Shown here piece after piece: positions 1 through 12,480 of a DNA stretch of 64,000 nt; position 1 is the stretch's first letter, and the number at the start of each line of letters is the position of its first letter. The notes below the pieces were generated by a model that was not told the origin of the DNA, searched no databases, and worked only from the letters and a program-made list of their open reading frames with translations. The stretch is taken from the NCBI RefSeq assembly GCF_048544455.1, contig NC_133537.1, positions 14,569,541 through 14,633,540 of the forward strand, read 5' to 3'. The translations under genes and the position numbers were made by a program. Origin of the DNA: Silene latifolia. Its lineage: Eukaryota; Streptophyta; Magnoliopsida; Caryophyllales; Caryophyllaceae.

Positions 1-530
1 CAATGGACACGGATGTCTAGAGATAACTGAGTAAGAGGTGAGGGTACGTATTAGGAAACTCTTTTATTCGAACACCTAATCCCGCTCGCCTCGATAGCGG
101 CCTCTACTAATGATTAGGGAAATCGTTCATATTTGATATGTCGTCGATGTAATGCATGCAATGCAACAAATATAGATTAATCCTAGCATGTGAAATTAGA
201 CTAAGTCGCTGAACATGTGTTTTAGCAAACAATTAGGGTTGAAATTGGAAGTTAGATTAATTACATGTGAAAGCCAAGTAAATAAATCATACATAATAAA
301 TAAAATTACAATAACCAAAATTAAAATAATTACAAGGATTATTTGATCTACGTCAAAAACACACTCAAAAACGGGATTTGAAGAAGAAAAGTAAAAAAGG
401 AAAATAATTAGAATACAAAAATATGAAAATATGTCATATTAGTAGGTGATAATACGATTAATAGTCGATTTAAACCGTAATTAGAAGCTACGTCAAAACG
501 AGAAAGAGTTCAAAGACAGAAGTCAACCCA

Positions 531-590
531 GAACAGGCGCAGCATCTGCTGCGTCCTCTGGAAGAGGCGCAGCTCTTCCTGCGTCTGTTC
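531..590. repeat. GCGCAGC dyad doublet 1
   Basis: Two neighbouring copies of a motif built on aGGCGCAGC..CTGCGTC. The two halves of each copy are nearly complementary (GCAGC facing GCTGC). The same doublet recurs at 2971-3030 and 3561-3620 in this repeat, and at 61221-61280, 61840-61900 and 62441-62500 in copy B. Confidence 0.7.
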
Positions 591-1186
591 TAGAGCTGGG
601 CTCTGTCTGTGAAGTCAGAACCGCAGGTTAGTTATCGTTTGTTGGTAGATTTAAGACCGATTATTGGTACTAGACTCAAGTGGAAGTGATTTAACAGGTT
701 ATATGCATCTGGAACCGTCATAAAACGATTTTAAAGATGAGAATTTACAGCGATTTACATGATTACAATGAACTCGTGTCGGAAATACAAAAGAAGCGAA
801 ACTTTGAACTTGAAAGCGGAGTTAAATTTGTAAAACTGAAATCGAATAAGGAAAACTATGTACAAAAGACGAATTCCAGAGAATCGATATGAGAAAATCG
901 ACCTTTAAAATCCGGGTTTGAGTAGACGACGAAAACCCGCAAATATTGAATTATAAGGGATTTATGTCGAATTATGCATCCCCACTAAATTAAAAGAATA
1001 AGAAAGCTCTAATATTTTCCCGCCTAAATGAAATATTCCATATTTGGGTTTCATTATATTTTATCTACATTTGGGCCAAACTGCTTAATTCCTTATAATT
1101 TTATTCCATTTAAACATTTATATACTTATAACTGGGCCAATACTGATTAGTTACATACAATAACTAACCTACTAAGATAGGAGCAA

Positions 1187-1569
1187 TTTTTTTTTTTTTT
1201 TTTTTTGGTACGAAAGAGGGGCAAAGCCCCGATAAATTAACTATTAGCTATTACACGGGGAATAACTACCCCAAAGATATCTTCGCTAAGATAAGAGCAT
1301 TCATGTATTGTTTTTACTTCTAAAACGAAAAAATTGCCAATAATATATATTTTTCTTACACATTAATTTAATATCTATTTCTACTCTATACAACGTGAAC
1401 ATTTAAATTTTGGTTAATTTTCTTAATTTTTTTATTTAATATATACATAAGTATATTTACTACAACACATATATACACACAAAATAGTTTCAACAATTTT
1501 ATATAGAGTAACAGTGGTGAACCTTCTTTTTTCTATCTCTTAATACAAAACATTACTAATATTAAGTTT
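1187..1569 (-). other. Possible minus-strand retroposon tail and AT-rich flank
   Basis: A run of 20 T residues (1187-1206) is followed by unique sequence containing a short GC-rich inverted repeat (ggggcaaagcccc). Poly-T leading into non-simple sequence is how the 3' tail of a LINE or SINE on the minus strand appears. The rest up to 1569 is AT-rich with no ORF. No target duplication was found. Confidence 0.3.
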
Positions 1570-1578
1570 TATTCTATA

Positions 1579-2721
1579 GGGTTTTTTGAGAACTGCTACC
1601 ACAGGTAATCCACTTTTTGTGAACTGCTACCAATGTAAAAAAAGTTTAAAAACTGCTACCTTAATCCTTGGTTCGGTTAAAAATCAGCACTAATTTACAC
1701 CGAAGCTCAATTAAAATGAATCTCAGCCATTCATTTCAAATCCTTAGATTAAGTCATAATTTATATTCCTATTTTACCCTTCCCCTCCTCTTTATAACAT
1801 TACACTCATCCTAATTCCTTACACCCTTTTACTCCATTAACCCCTCTTTAAATCTTTTCATTCATTCCTTCTCTTTGAATCTATTCATTCATTCCCCTCT
1901 CTTTGAATCTATCATATCAGGTAACATTGCCCTTCAATTCATTCGTTGTCTCTTCTTCTACTCCATTAAGTTATGTTAAATCTCTCATTTGTTTTCAAAT
2001 TAAAGTGATGAAATCTGGGTTTTGTCTTCAAATTAGGGTGGTGAAATTTGGGTTTTGGTTATTTGAATTGTGCAGCAATGTCTTCGAGCTCCTTTTCTGG
2101 GTTCAATTATAGGGGAGTTAAGTAAACAAATCAATGGAACAACTTTCAATGAAATTAAAAATTCAAAAATTAGGGTTTATGGAATCTAATAAACAATTCA
2201 ATCATTCAATCTAATAAAAAAAATAACTCAGGAAATCAAAGACCTTTATGAAATTTGCACTACTAAATTAAAGGTAAATTAAGAATAAAGAATAAAGAGT
2301 AAATAAGGATGGACAACAAACATGACAATGAGTAGAAAGTGTCAAGAAAGGGCTTTTTCAGGTAAATCAAATTAAGTGATGGAGGCGAATTTTGTTAGGT
2401 TAAATTCCTCAAATGAATAGGTTAATTTGATTGAGTATGAGTGATGAAGAGGAAAAGTGGAGTGATGAAGGTGAATTTGATAGAGTGAGTATGAGTGCTA
2501 AGTTGAAAAGTTAGGTTAATTGTGTAATATGAATGGGTAAGAAGAGGGGAAGTTAAAGAAGGGGCATTTTAGTCTTTTCAACTAAAAAAATGAGTTTCGG
2601 TGTTAATTGGTACTGATTTTTAACCAAACCAAGGATTAAGGTAGCAGTTTTTAAACTTTTTTTACCTTGGTAGCAGTTCTCAAAAAGTGAATTACTTGTG
2701 GTAGCAGTTATCAAAAAACCC
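1579..2721. mobile_element. Non-autonomous Mutator-like element, 1,143 bp
   Basis: Long terminal inverted repeats of about 131 bp (1579-1709 and 2591-2721) start with GGGTTTTTTGA and contain the word ACTGCTACC three times. The element is flanked by a perfect 9-bp duplication TATTCTATA (1570-1578 and 2722-2730), which is the standard Mutator signature. The interior has only short ORFs and no transposase, so mobility would have to be supplied in trans. It sits in the inserted part of repeat copy A. Confidence 0.9.
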
Positions 2722-2970
2722 TATTCTATACTAAAATGTCAAATGGAGTTAAAATAAGTTAAATATAATTAAATAATTGTTAAATTCCCTAATGTTCCTA
2801 TTTAAAAAACCGAGTGTGTGCGGGATTTATACTAGTTATAATTTAAAAGGATTAGTTAAAAGCATGATTTATATACTGAAACGAACAAAAGAAACGAAAG
2901 AATAAGAGGAAAAAGGGAAATTGCAGAAAGTCGAGGAAGAAGAAGAAGAGCAGGAGCAGCGGCAGCTTCA

Positions 2971-3030
2971 GGAAGAGGCGCAGCAAGTGCTGCGATTCTT
3001 CGAAGAGGCGCAACTGCTGCTGTGTTTCTT
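2971..3030. repeat. GCGCAGC dyad doublet 2
   Basis: Second doublet of the dyad motif in copy A: gaagaggcgcagcaagtgct then a second, slightly diverged copy. Its counterpart in copy B is 61840-61900. Confidence 0.7.
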
Positions 3031-3560
3031 CTCGACGTCAGACCTCCGCTGTTTTATAAAAACGGTTTTAAAAGATTGGTTTTAATACGGTTTTTTTGAA
3101 CGTGCTTTTGATATAAACCTTACATTAATTAATACAGAATAAAAGTACAATAATAAAATGGATTTTACACCCTCAGACTTACATGTTAGCGCCGCGAGAT
3201 TTAACTAAATCGGTTTTTAGTGGTAACTCGACTCGATCTATGCAAATATGAAAGTGCCCTTGAAAAAGGAATTTAAAAGATTGATTAATTGATTGTGTAG
3301 TGGTCAAATTGGTCGGTCATGCAAATGTGACTGGTACTCAGAATGATCTGAGGTGGTCGATTGATCAAGCACGTAGGCGTCAAAAGGAAAGAGCGTGGTC
3401 TTAGAATGCAAAGGGAGAAGAGAAGGGCGGACACTCGCATGAGAAATATGTGAGGCGAAGGCCTCTATTTATACTGATCATAAGGGGTAGGGTTTAGGAA
3501 AGATCTGAAAACAACCGACTTAGGTTGAAACACGGAAACTTGGACAAAAAGAAAGCCTTA

Positions 3561-3620
3561 AGAAAAGGCGCAGCAGGTGCTGCGATCCTTGGAAGAGGCG
3601 CATCACTTACTGCGTCCTTT
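3561..3620. repeat. GCGCAGC dyad doublet 3
   Basis: Third doublet of the dyad motif in copy A. Its counterpart in copy B is 62441-62500, at a similar distance from the end of the repeat. Confidence 0.7.
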
Positions 3621-4201
3621 CTCGGGTAGTATTCTTCCGCGCAAGAAAACACGTTTGAGAGTGTGTCGTATTTTAGGCATAACTTTATCTACAAGACTCG
3701 GATTAAGGTGATTTCGGTGGAGTTGGAAAGCTAAGAGAAAGATCTAGAACTTTATGTGAAATCAGCCAGACCAAAAAAAGTCGTTATCACCTCGTAAAAC
3801 GTGCCTAAATGTCGGGTTATCATTTTAGCTAAATGAAATGCACATTTTGCAATGTAAACTTTAAGTTTAGCCCAAAGAAGTGACATGGGACTCAAAATGA
3901 GATATACTCATAACATTTATGACATCCTAACCTTAGGTAGACAAGCACATTGCTTTTTTACTCGGGATTTGACGGTTTTTAGGAAATGAAGACGGTTTTT
4001 GACCCGGACTCCAAATATACTCTAATTACTGTCAAAACGACCGTAATGACACCTAGATGACAACCAAGGGGTAGACACAAGTGTACGAGTTACCTTTTAT
4101 TTACCGATTTACAAAACGTCATAAAATCGTGACATATGTTAAACATGTGGCTTAATCATCACTGGGTATTTGGCGGGAGGTGCAGAAACAAGGTGTCTAC
4201 A

Positions 4202-5095
<894 letters not shown>

Positions 5096-5201
5096 CTATT
5101 AAAACCTTCCGCCATCGCCTCTTTGATAATCAAACCTTAACTTTCTCTACAATCGAACGATAAATTCTTCGACAATCAACCTTTCGACGCTGCTTCAATC
5201 A

Positions 5202-8200
5202 ATGACGCCTTTAAATTCGAGGTAAAATTTCAATCTTTATGATTATTTGTTGTGAAATTAGTTGATTTAGTCGATTAAATTAAATTGTTCGTGAAATTAG
5301 GGATTGATTAACCGATTAGAATTCTGAATTGAACAATTATGCTTCTGAATTTAGGATTTCGTCAATTAAATTGGGGAAACTGAGAAATTAGGGTTAGGGG
5401 ATTTGAGAAATTTGTTGAAACCATGAAATTAGGGTTTGATTCGTCTCTTAAGTTTCTGGATTGATAAATCATGCTTTTGAATTTAGGGTTTCATGAATTA
5501 AATTGGGGAAACTGGGAAATTAGGGTTGGAGACCGTTTATGTGCATCAAAATCTTGTTTATGTGCATCCAAATTCCTGTTTATGTGCATCAAATTCCTGT
5601 TTAGGTGCATCAAAATGTGATTTTGTGAATCAAATTGGCCTAATTGAGAAATTAGGGTTTCATAAATTAAATTGGGGAAACTGAGAAATTAGGGTTGGAG
5701 ACTGTTTATGTGCATCAAAATCTTGTTTATGTGCATCCAAATTCCTGTTTATGTGCATCAAATTCTTGTTTAGGTGCATCAAAATGTGATTTTGTGAATC
5801 AAATTGGCCTAATTGAGAAATTAGGGTTTCATAAATTAAATTGGGGAAACTGAGAAATTAGGGTTGGAGACCGTTTATGTGCATCAAAATCTTGTTTATG
5901 TGCATCCAAATTCCTATTTATGTGCATCAAATTCCTGTTTAGGTGCATCAAAATGTGATTTTGTGAATCAAATTGGCTTAATTGAGAAATTAGGGTTGGA
6001 GAAATTGTGAAATTGCCTACATTTGTTAAAATAAGGGACTCAATTTCATGAATTATACTGTTGTATTGTTGCTTATTTAATTTTTGACATTTCTTGTTGC
6101 AGCAATAATGACAAAGACAACTCCTCAATACTATCACAAACTTCTTCAAATGTCATTACAAACGAAGGAGCGAATGTTGAAGCTAATGCATGTCAGCCTA
6201 TATTAGAAATATCTACAATAGCAGTTGAACATGATGTTCCTGAAGTTGTGACTTTCGAATTTGTTGAAGGTACAATTCTATTCATCCTGGTAGTTGCTTG
6301 ATGTTTTCAGCTTTTTAAAGGTATATTTCATATGCTTTTGTATCCCTCGCCTTTCTTACTTTAATTGCACCACATATGCAGATATCATAGTAGAGGAGGC
6401 AGAGGACGAGGAGGCAGCAGAAGGTTCTTCAAGCAACACGAATCGGGTTTTTGAGTGTCTCAACCATCTTAAGCCTGTTATTGGTATGCTATTCGATAAG
6501 CTTGAACTAGGTGTTGAGTTTTATGAAGCATATGCTAAAGAATGTGGGTTTGTGACTAGATTAAGCTCACAAAAGTCTAAAAATGGTGTCGTTACGCATA
6601 AAAAAGTTGTGTGTAATAAGGCTGGAGTATGTGAAGCGAAAGGGAAAAATCACAGGAGGCAAAGGACTAGGATAGAATGTCCTTCTTGTATTAAATTTAA
6701 GCGAATTTTGGAGGAAGGTCCTGATATGGGTAAATACCAAATATATGATTTTCATGAAGGTCATAATCATATGCCACAAACACCATCAACAATGGTACAT
6801 TTGACACAAACGAGAGAGTTGAATGTAGTTCACAAAAAAATGATAATTGACAACTCCAAAAATAACATAGGTCCAGTTAAGTCGTATAGGTTGTTCAAGG
6901 AGTATGTTAGAGGTTATAGAAATGTGGGTGCGTCATTGGAAGACTTTAAGAACTTTTCTGGAGACATCAAAAATTATTTATCAGAGGGGGATGCTCAAAT
7001 GCTTATTGAGCATTTTATGAAGATAAAACACATGTGTCCATCTTTTTATTTTGATTTTGAGGTAGACGAGATAGGTCGATTGTCACATGTGTTTTGGGCT
7101 GACCCTATTAGTATTAAAAACTATTTGCTATTCGGGGATATGACCTCTTTTGATACGACCTTTAGAAAAAACAAGTATAGGATGATATTTGGTCCTTTTA
7201 CAGGCGTGGATAATCATAAGAGATGCGTGACCTTTGGGGCTGGACTTATTATAAATGAGAGTAAGGAGTCCTTTGCTTGGCTATTTACGAAATTCGTAGA
7301 GGCTATGGGGGGTCGTCATCCAGTTTGTATGATAACTGATGAAGATGCGGGGATAGAAGAAGGAATGAAATTAGCCTGGAAAGACAAGGTGCAACACAGA
7401 TATTGCATGTGGCACATACTAAAAAAGTTGCCTGAGAAAGTAGGGCCTGTAATATGTAAAGATACTGAGTTCCTGAAGAAGATAAACCGATGTGTTTGGA
7501 GCGAAGATGTGGAGCCGCCTGAATTTGAGGAAAGGTGGACAACAGTAGTTGAATCTCATGGGTTGTCGGATAACGAGTGGCTTAAGGAGAAGTACAACAT
7601 TAGAAATATGTGGGTTCCACTTACTTTCGTGATCTGTTTTTAGGAGGCTTGATGAGAACGACCTCCGGTCGAGTCGAAAACCACTTTTTCAAAGAACTTC
7701 ACTAATCCTAATTTAACCCTAGTTGAGTTTTGGATGAGATTTGAGAGTGCAATGGATGCTCAAAGATGGACTCATTCGAAACTTGTTGCACAATCAAAAA
7801 ACTCCTTCCCCGCTTGTCGACTCCATTACCCCTAGAAAAGCATGCATCAGAAATCTACACTCCAACAATTTTCGGCGAGTTTCAAAAGGAAGTCGAAGCA
7901 GCTTGCTATTCATGTGGTGTTGGGGATAAAGAAAAAGATAAAACCTATCCAATCCTATACACAGATATCATAGATCAAGTTCGAAATAAAACGTATAAGG
8001 TTGGTTTTAAGAAGGATGATGTTTCAGTGGTATGCACATGCAAGAAGTTTGAAAGACATGGAATGCTCTGTCGACATGCTCTGTGTGTCTTTAAAGATCG
8101 GGAATTCGAGAAAGTTCCAAGTGACTACCCGCTTAGTCGGTGGAGCAAACTAGCAACCCGCCAGCCAATCGTCGGCCCTAATGGCCGTTGTTGCGATTGT

Positions 8201-8610
8201 ACATCAATGGATGTACGGAAAAACAAAGTTGGCGAGTTATGGTCGAGTTGTTTACTTGTGTGGCACTTGTTGAACAGAGTCCTAGTCATTGTGATGAGTT
8301 GCTTGGGATTTTGCGTGAGTTCAAGGAAAGGGTAAAAATTACCCCTGATAAAAGTGGAAATACTGGTATTGCAAAGGTAAAGGACAAGAATGCTGAAATT
8401 GGGATGCTTTTAGGAACAAACATTCCTAGTGAGATTAAGGTTTTGCCTCCAAGGCAGTGCAAAAACAAAGGCTCGGGAAAAAGGCTGATCTCACAAAGAG
8501 AACGAGCTGGGGAAGTGACGAAGAAAGCGCTAAGAAAATGCAGGGCCTGTGGGGAGATGGCGAACCACGACAGTAGGAATTGTGACCGAAGGACAACCGA
8601 CAATGAGTAG
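5202..8610 (+). pseudogene. FAR1/MULE-type transposase, frameshifted
   Basis: Likely exons: 5202-5221, 6103-6269 and 6382 onward. The introns have GT-AG ends and the phases agree: exon 1 (MTPLNS) joins exon 2, and exon 2 joins DIIVEEAEDEE. A FAR1-type DNA-binding region (LGVEFYEAYAKECGFVTR) lies at about 6505-6780. The MULE transposase domain follows (about 7137-7440), with acidic residues in SFDTTF and MITDEDAG and a CMWHILKKLPEK block. Near 8030-8090 is a SWIM zinc finger (CTCKKFERHGMLCRHAL), and near 8540-8590 a C-terminal zinc-knuckle-like CRAC..H..C. The frame breaks near 7619 (a stop follows at 7641), in 7670-7700, near 7800 and at about 8215-8270, so this copy is probably dead. Its product would bind the element ends and catalyse transposition. 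The third catalytic acid was not assigned. Confidence 0.85.
5481..5990 (+). repeat. About 169-bp tandem repeat x3 inside transposase intron 1
   Basis: Three copies, with the 'ggttggaga' word at about 5524, 5692 and 5862. Each unit contains four iterations of a 'gtttatgtgcatc' motif spaced 21-22 bp apart. The whole array lies between the splice donor at 5222 and the acceptor at 6102. Confidence 0.9.
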
Positions 8611-9855
8611 AGTAATTTTTTATTTTACCTTAATTAAAAATTCGGGAATTTTATGTTATTTGATAGATATTGGACATTTGCCTTATTGAATAATTCGGGA
8701 ATTTTTATTTTATTTGATAGATGTTGGACTTTTTTTCTTAAAACGAATGAATGTAACAGTTATAGAATGTAAAGCCTGAGTGTTTCTGTCACCATTATTT
8801 CGTGTGGAACAGTTTTTCATGCACACATTATGCGAGTATCAAGGAACCTTACCGCGATTAATTTGATCTACCACTACATCCTTCTTTGCTACCACATCCC
8901 CAACCGTCAAAGTTATTAATAAAATTCCAAATTCTAAATTAAAATGCAACATTTTAAAAGTTCACTTGAGATTACTTTAAGATTTGACCTTGGACACATG
9001 AGTTACATATTTCATGCATGCGCACTGTTATTTCATGCATGTGGAACAGTTTTTAATGCATTTACGATGTTTTCAGATTTCATTACAGCCTTTTCGTTGT
9101 CGAAATTTGAAAATTGTCTCTCGTTTTCGTTGCCTCGTGACATGTTCGTTTTCCAATTTCGAAAATTGTCTCTCTCTTTCGTTGCCTCGTGACATGTTCG
9201 TTATCCAAATTTGAAAATTGTCTCTCGTTTTCGTTGCCTCGTGACATGTTCGTTATCCAATTTTGAAAATTGTTTCTCGTTTTCGTTGCCCCGTAACATG
9301 TTTTTAGAATTAGTCCAGAAACATGACTTCATGTCTTACACGCCTTACATATTCCAAAATCTAATATGTACTCTCAAGACTTAGTGTACTACATATTCCA
9401 GAATAAACTCCACAAGAATCTAATATTCCAGGGTCTACTCCCTTTGTACATCCCTCGCTCAAGGAATCGATCAAAAAATGGCAAGTGTTTGAATTTTGGA
9501 TTAGGTCATCCGCCACTCCCTTTGCACATCCCTCGACTCAAGTGTTTAGAAAATATCACCTAGGGATAATCCTACAAAAAAACGGGGGGGGGAATATCTT
9601 GTTACGTAAAAGTCACTCCGAGACGTAATCTAATGAAAAGAAGATTAAAATTAGGCAAAATTTAAATTAGGCATTCAAGGTTCTTTATATTTACCTTTCT
9701 CTTGTTTCGCTTCTATTTGATGAGACGTGTGCAATCATACTCGTACCATATTCATCCAAATCCTACGTAAAAATTTTATTTGACAACAAATATTGAAATG
9801 CTTGAAATAAAATATACTGAATAATGTTTACAAAAGTTTGGTGAAAAATTTATAC
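8611..9855. other. Gap between the convergent transposase and Ulp1 genes
   Basis: No coding sequence recognised. It holds a short phased ATGCA array (about 9015-9075), a 52-bp tandem repeat (9087-9300) and an AT-rich stretch. The two genes converge here, so both 3' ends probably lie in this gap. Confidence 0.5.
9087..9300 (+). repeat. 52-bp tandem repeat, about 4 copies
   Basis: Units contain 'aaaattgtctctc', 'tcgttgcctcgtgacatg' and 'ttcgtt'. The word gacatg recurs at 9139, 9191 and 9243, exactly 52 bp apart, and a diverged copy follows near 9295. Confidence 0.9.
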
Positions 9856-10096
9856 CTCGTAAGAACTCTTATCACTCCATGATGCTTGATCACACAAATT
9901 TTCTAGCCACTTTAACAAATAAACTCCACAAGAATACCCACTGTTTTGTTGAGGCACTTGCACAACCTCCCACTGAAAAAGTTTTGATCTCCAACAACCT
10001 TGTGTATCTTGGAGAGTCTCTTGCGATGATCTCCAAAGCAGGCAGGAGCTATACAAAAACAAGACAGTGAGTGATTGTGATTGTGGTATAAGGCTA

Positions 10097-10158
10097 TTTA
10101 ATGCACATGCAAGGGTATGTCATGCACATAGAAGGGTATTTCATGCACATTAAGATCA
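10097..10158. repeat. 21-bp phased ATGCA array in a Ulp1 intron
   Basis: Three units starting tttaatgcac, tgtcatgcac and tttcatgcac, exactly 21 bp apart. The array lies between the protease exons at 9856-10048 and 10274-10408. Confidence 0.85.
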
Positions 10159-10782
10159 CCAACAGTATTTTCATTCGACAATGCATTTTGGGCAGTCAAA
10201 AACTGTTGAGCAGCCTTCCGGATATAATAAGTGAGGGGTAACATGTTTTTGTGCAAAAACTAATAAATCATACCTGTTCAACTAAAAATTTTTGCCTGAC
10301 TTCACGGCGCCTGGGCAGGTTGGAGTCGAGTATGAAGTTCATCCTTTTTCCAAAGTCAACAACGCATGCAAACCAATGTGATTTCTCCACACAATAAGGA
10401 AAGAAAGCCTGAAATATTACAAACTAGTCAAGTAGGATTTATCGACTTCAAATGGAAAAAAAATGCATTGGAAAAAAATTGCATGGGAAAAAAAAGTAAG
10501 AGAATATTTATTTACCAGTTGGGTTGTGTTTAGATTGAGGGGCAAGTAGTCAAGTAGGACGTATTGACTTCGAAACCCCTTTTTACCGACAACTCCCTGA
10601 AATTTGAGAACATTTGTCAAAATTCTTTGTCATTTCAAAAACCAAAAACAAGCATTTGACGCAATAAGGAATATGAATACCTTTATGATTGTCGGAAAAT
10701 ACACAACACTTGGGTTTTCGATTGTAGTACGAATACCAACAGCATCAATAACCATATCCATTACCCAATTTCCTGGCAGCAA

Positions 10783-12480
10783 GGGTGTTTGCTTGCAAAT
10801 ACCCGGGAAATGAGGCTAGACCGGAAAGTTTTGACCACCATGTGAGACCAAGACCGTAGACTAGGCCTAGATTTCGACATAGCTACTTACATGTGAGATT
10901 TAGAGCCTCCTTGGGACCGGTACATCCATACCCGGTCTCCCTTAGGTGTGAGTAGGCTCCTTGCGTGGCATGTCACATCACGACGCATAAGCATGGCGTC
11001 CTTTCCTTTTTAGACCATGAGATGTTCATTTATGTGCATATTTTGAAACAATTAGTTGCATTTCATTTTTTGAGCCTCACATTGCCAAATAAGCCTATTT
11101 TTCGACCCTTTAGACGAGGTCCTATTTTGCTAACCCCTTTTGAGCTTGAACCTCTCTTTTGGCACCTACAAAACTAGCTACATACCATAAACAACCTTCC
11201 CTTATCAAGAAAGTTGCTTACATGTTGTTGGTTGTATGAAGAAGGGTGTTTTGAGTCCTAGTTGATGATTTGAGTCGGAATAATTGCCTTCATTTGGTTG
11301 GTTTGAATAAAGAGGTTTTGAAAAAGAAAAGAAAAGAAAATAGAAAAGGAGAAAAATGTAAGGAAAAAGAAAAAAATTTGCACTTATACTTTGTTTGATG
11401 AAAAAAAGCCAAGCAACACTCCTTTCATCAATGGAGTAGAAAAAGGCGTTGCAAGAATAAAAAGGGCATTTGATGTTTTTCCTAAGTGAGTCGGGTTTAC
11501 ACAATTTTTGCTTGATTTTGACAAGCCAATTTCTTGTTAGGGTGTAGACGTTACTCATTGGTTGCAATAAGGTGATAATTTTCGTATTTTTCCAAAGTGA
11601 GTCGGGTTTGTACAATGTTTGCATAAATTCGGGAAACCAATTTTTGTTAGGGTGTAGACGTTACTCATTTGTTGTAATAAAAGTGGAAGAAATTGAATTT
11701 TGGCAACTTCTTGATGTGTACCTCCACATTTTTCCAAAATGGTGCTTGCACCAACCCCGTTTCGACCCACCACCTAGCCCCGTTACAACCCTTGTTTCTC
11801 TTTATGCATATTTTCCTTTTTGCATCTCATAAATGGTCTTGTAGGAGAGGATTCCATGTTAGATTGCGGGCATGCCTCACGAGTCGAGTAGTTGAGTGAT
11901 TTTGGTTACTTTTTGCACAAAAATAACCCGTTCTAAAAAGAAAATGAGAGACTAGTGAAAACCGTGAGGAAGTCGGTAGTCTTGGTCCCCTTAGTCATGG
12001 GTCAATTTGGTCGAATCTTGTGTGTGTCGTGTAAATCTTGAAGGTTAGGCTTTGCTTCCCCATTTCCCGCCTTTGAATTTGTTTCCTAGGCATTTGGTTG
12101 TCATATTGAGGTTGCTTGAGCCACCACTAGGGCATTGACACCCCGCCAAGACTATGAGACGGTATCTCCCGACCAAAACCTTTAATTGTTCAAAGTAAAA
12201 CGGCCGCTTAGATGAGGAAAGCGGTTTGACTTTTTGTGATGCATCTTATATGTCGATCCGTGCTTAATGTTGGATGTGTCAAGAATTTTCCGCAAGCCCC
12301 CACTTGCCTTGCATCGGAATGCATACCTCATTGTGTTTTGGTGTGAGTTGAAGGGACGGAGGAGGCCCGTTAATTGCCTTTCATCGGATATTATTAGTTT
12401 AGCTAGTTTCTTATATTACGGGTCTTAGTTTATTTAATGAGCTTACTCGAGGACGAGTAAGGTATAAGTGTGGGGAGATT
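10783..12480 (+). repeat. Partial second copy of the Athila-like internal 3' region
   Basis: Nearly identical to 19420-21117 at a constant offset of 8,637 bp, ending in the same polypurine tract (gtgtggggagatt) directly before the LTR at 12481. Its left edge is an abrupt junction with the Ulp1 exon. Confidence 0.9.

Larger units (their letters stand above)
1..4201. repeat. Large dispersed repeat, copy A (LTR-retrotransposon derived), interrupted
   Basis: The first 1 kb and the stretch 2840-4201 align by eye with 60690-62906 at the other end of the window, including the opening with 'gtgagggtacgtattagga', the 'gcggcctctac' block and the closing 'gcgggaggtgcagaaa' followed by 'tctaca'. No ORF of a known family is present, so this looks like a long LTR or other non-coding part of a retrotransposon. 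It is broken by an insertion of about 1.8 kb (about 1000-2835). The copy stops at 4201, where copy B continues into other sequence. The element class is inferred, not shown. Confidence 0.6.

Noticed and set aside
11205-11899. ORFs present twice (11205-11899 and 19841-20528)
   Set aside because: They are repeated only because the non-coding Athila-like internal 3' region is duplicated; there is no domain or gag/pol similarity.
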